This document shows, piece after piece, positions 4,851 through 5,945 of a stretch of 5,945 nucleotides of DNA. Numbering within the stretch: the first letter of the stretch is position 1; every line of letters begins with the position of its first letter. Both the position numbers and the translations under genes were made by a program. The DNA lies in NCBI GenBank assembly GCA_946407055.1, contig CAMJMP010000061.1, positions 1 through 5,945 on the forward strand, in the 5' to 3' direction. Origin of the DNA: an uncultured Mycoplasmatota bacterium. GTDB taxonomy: Bacteria; Bacillota_I; Bacilli_A; RF39; UBA660. The notes under the pieces are model-generated. The model did not search any database, had not been told where the DNA came from, and saw only the letters and a program-made list of their open reading frames with translations.

Positions 4851-5945
4851 ATGAAAAAAAGAAAGTATAGATTAAAAAAAGGTGCAATTGTCTTCTTTGC
4901 TGTACTTGGAATATTAATACTATTAGGAATAATAGTATTACTTTTTAATGTCTTTAAGACTAAATCATATACTTTAAACTATGACTTAAAAGATTATAGT
5001 ATTAGTGAAAACTATGATAAGGATAAAGAATTATACTACTATGAAATAGAGTATAAAGGAGATAAATATAACTTTATCTACGAACATAAATATTTAAAAG
5101 AAAGACAACTGATCAATAACATAAAAAATTACGAAGATGAAGACTATGTATGTCTTACTATATTAAGTGACTATATAGAATCATATCCATTATGTAGTAA
5201 GAATAAAGAAGTAATTGATTATCATCTAGTATCAGACACTATCTTAGAAGAATTAAAACCAAAAGCATTTAATAAAAACATTGATTCTGCTTACAAGAAT
5301 TATCAAATAACTAATATCAATGAACCAATGTTAATCTGGAACTATCGTGGTTTTGATGTTATCTCTAAAGATAAACTATCTACTATTAAGTTATTTAATA
5401 AAGATATCTATAACGTTAAACTAGCTACTGTAATTAATAACTATTTATTCATACCTGATTATGAACAAAGTCATAACTTTAATAAAGCATATGTAATAGA
5501 TTTAAAAACTATGACTAAAAAAGAATGGGAACTAGATTACGAAATATCATTTAATAGTTACATACTTGGAACTCATGATGATTCTATCTTTCTAGTAGAT
5601 CAAAAGAACAAAAAAGAATATGAATTAGTTCCATATAAAAGAAAAATGCGTATAGTAGGTACTAATAATAAAAAAGGTATCACTTATATCAATGGTAAAG
5701 AAACTAAAATATCAATGACTAAATTGATTAATAAAGAACAATCATTTAATGCTGATGATGCCAATTATAAATACGTTATTAAAGAGAATAAATTATATCT
5801 AAAATATGTTGATAGTAATATTAAAACAAGAGTAACTGATAAAGATGTTGATAAAATAGTATTTATCAACAACGACACAGTTTATTACCTAGTAAAAGAT
5901 ACCTTATATTTCTATAATTTAGAATATGGAGAAAAAGAATTAGTA
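4851..5945 (+). CDS. Membrane-anchored beta-rich (propeller-like) protein, C-terminus cut off
   Basis: The ATG follows GAGGAG (4841-4846) by 4 bases and the previous stop by 13. All 365 codons to the right edge are open, so the end is missing. A basic N-terminus (MKKRKYRLKK) and a strong membrane helix at residues 12-34 place the rest outside the cytoplasm. Residues 39-130 form a Tyr/Asp/Glu-rich region with two cysteines (C101 and C115) that could form a disulfide. From about residue 155 there are repeated short strands ending in polar turns, such as DSIFLVDQKNKKEYELV, NKLYLKYVDSN and DTVYYLVKDTLYFYNLEYGE, the spacing expected of beta-propeller blades of the DUF5050 or WD40-like kind. No catalytic motif is visible. 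It is the third gene of the unit led by the thioredoxin-like protein. Propeller architecture is an inference from strand periodicity; function unknown. Confidence 0.82.
   Translation, partial: MKKRKYRLKKGAIVFFAVLGILILLGIIVLLFNVFKTKSYTLNYDLKDYSISENYDKDKELYYYEIEYKGDKYNFIYEHKYLKERQLINNIKNYEDEDYVCLTILSDYIESYPLCSKNKEVIDYHLVSDTILEELKPKAFNKNIDSAYKNYQITNINEPMLIWNYRGFDVISKDKLSTIKLFNKDIYNVKLATVINNYLFIPDYEQSHNFNKAYVIDLKTMTKKEWELDYEISFNSYILGTHDDSIFLVDQKNKKEYELVPYKRKMRIVGTNNKKGITYINGKETKISMTKLINKEQSFNADDANYKYVIKENKLYLKYVDSNIKTRVTDKDVDKIVFINNDTVYYLVKDTLYFYNLEYGEKELV

Overview
The window is AT-rich DNA (roughly 70% A+T by eye) with short intergenic gaps, strong AAGGAGG-type ribosome binding sites, sharp hairpin-plus-T-tract terminators and only TAA stops among the genes that end inside it. 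Tryptophan is encoded by TGG and no gene needs UGA read-through, so the standard bacterial code applies. This suggests a low-GC Bacillota lineage, perhaps one of the uncultured gut Bacilli/Mollicutes-like groups such as RF39. That placement is an inference from style, not from a marker gene.

Layout, left to right. A membrane-anchored Ig-like (DUF5011-type) protein runs off the left edge on the minus strand. Divergent from it is a canonical tRNA-Thr(CGU) with its own terminator. An unrecognised 285-residue plus-strand protein (556-1413) and an unrecognised 263-residue minus-strand protein (1421-2212) converge on one hairpin that holds both stop codons. The 301-base gap 2213-2513 has two divergent promoters, an independently transcribed 76-nt tRNA-like gene (2328-2403), its terminator, and the promoter of the next gene. 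That gene (2514-3809) encodes a tail-anchored protein with what looks like a degenerate HipA-type kinase core. A final transcription unit starts at about 3823 and holds three tightly spaced genes: a membrane-anchored thioredoxin-like protein without the usual active site, a small bacterial PH-domain protein, and a membrane-anchored, beta-rich (propeller-like) protein that runs off the right edge.

The most unusual element is the 2328-2403 gene. It has a perfect 7-bp acceptor stem, an encoded A73-CCA, a perfect 5-bp anticodon stem and a UGU (Thr) anticodon in exactly 76 nt. Its D-loop lacks the GG pair, its T-loop has lost C56, and position 37 is U. It therefore looks like a threonine tRNA whose charging end is kept while its elbow and decoding features are eroded. 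This is the profile expected of either a non-ribosomal tRNA (compare the cell-wall tRNA-Gly of staphylococci) or a decaying tRNA copy; its own promoter and terminator favour a transcribed gene. None of the protein genes has a firm functional assignment. Most of those on the right side and at the left edge are predicted envelope proteins.
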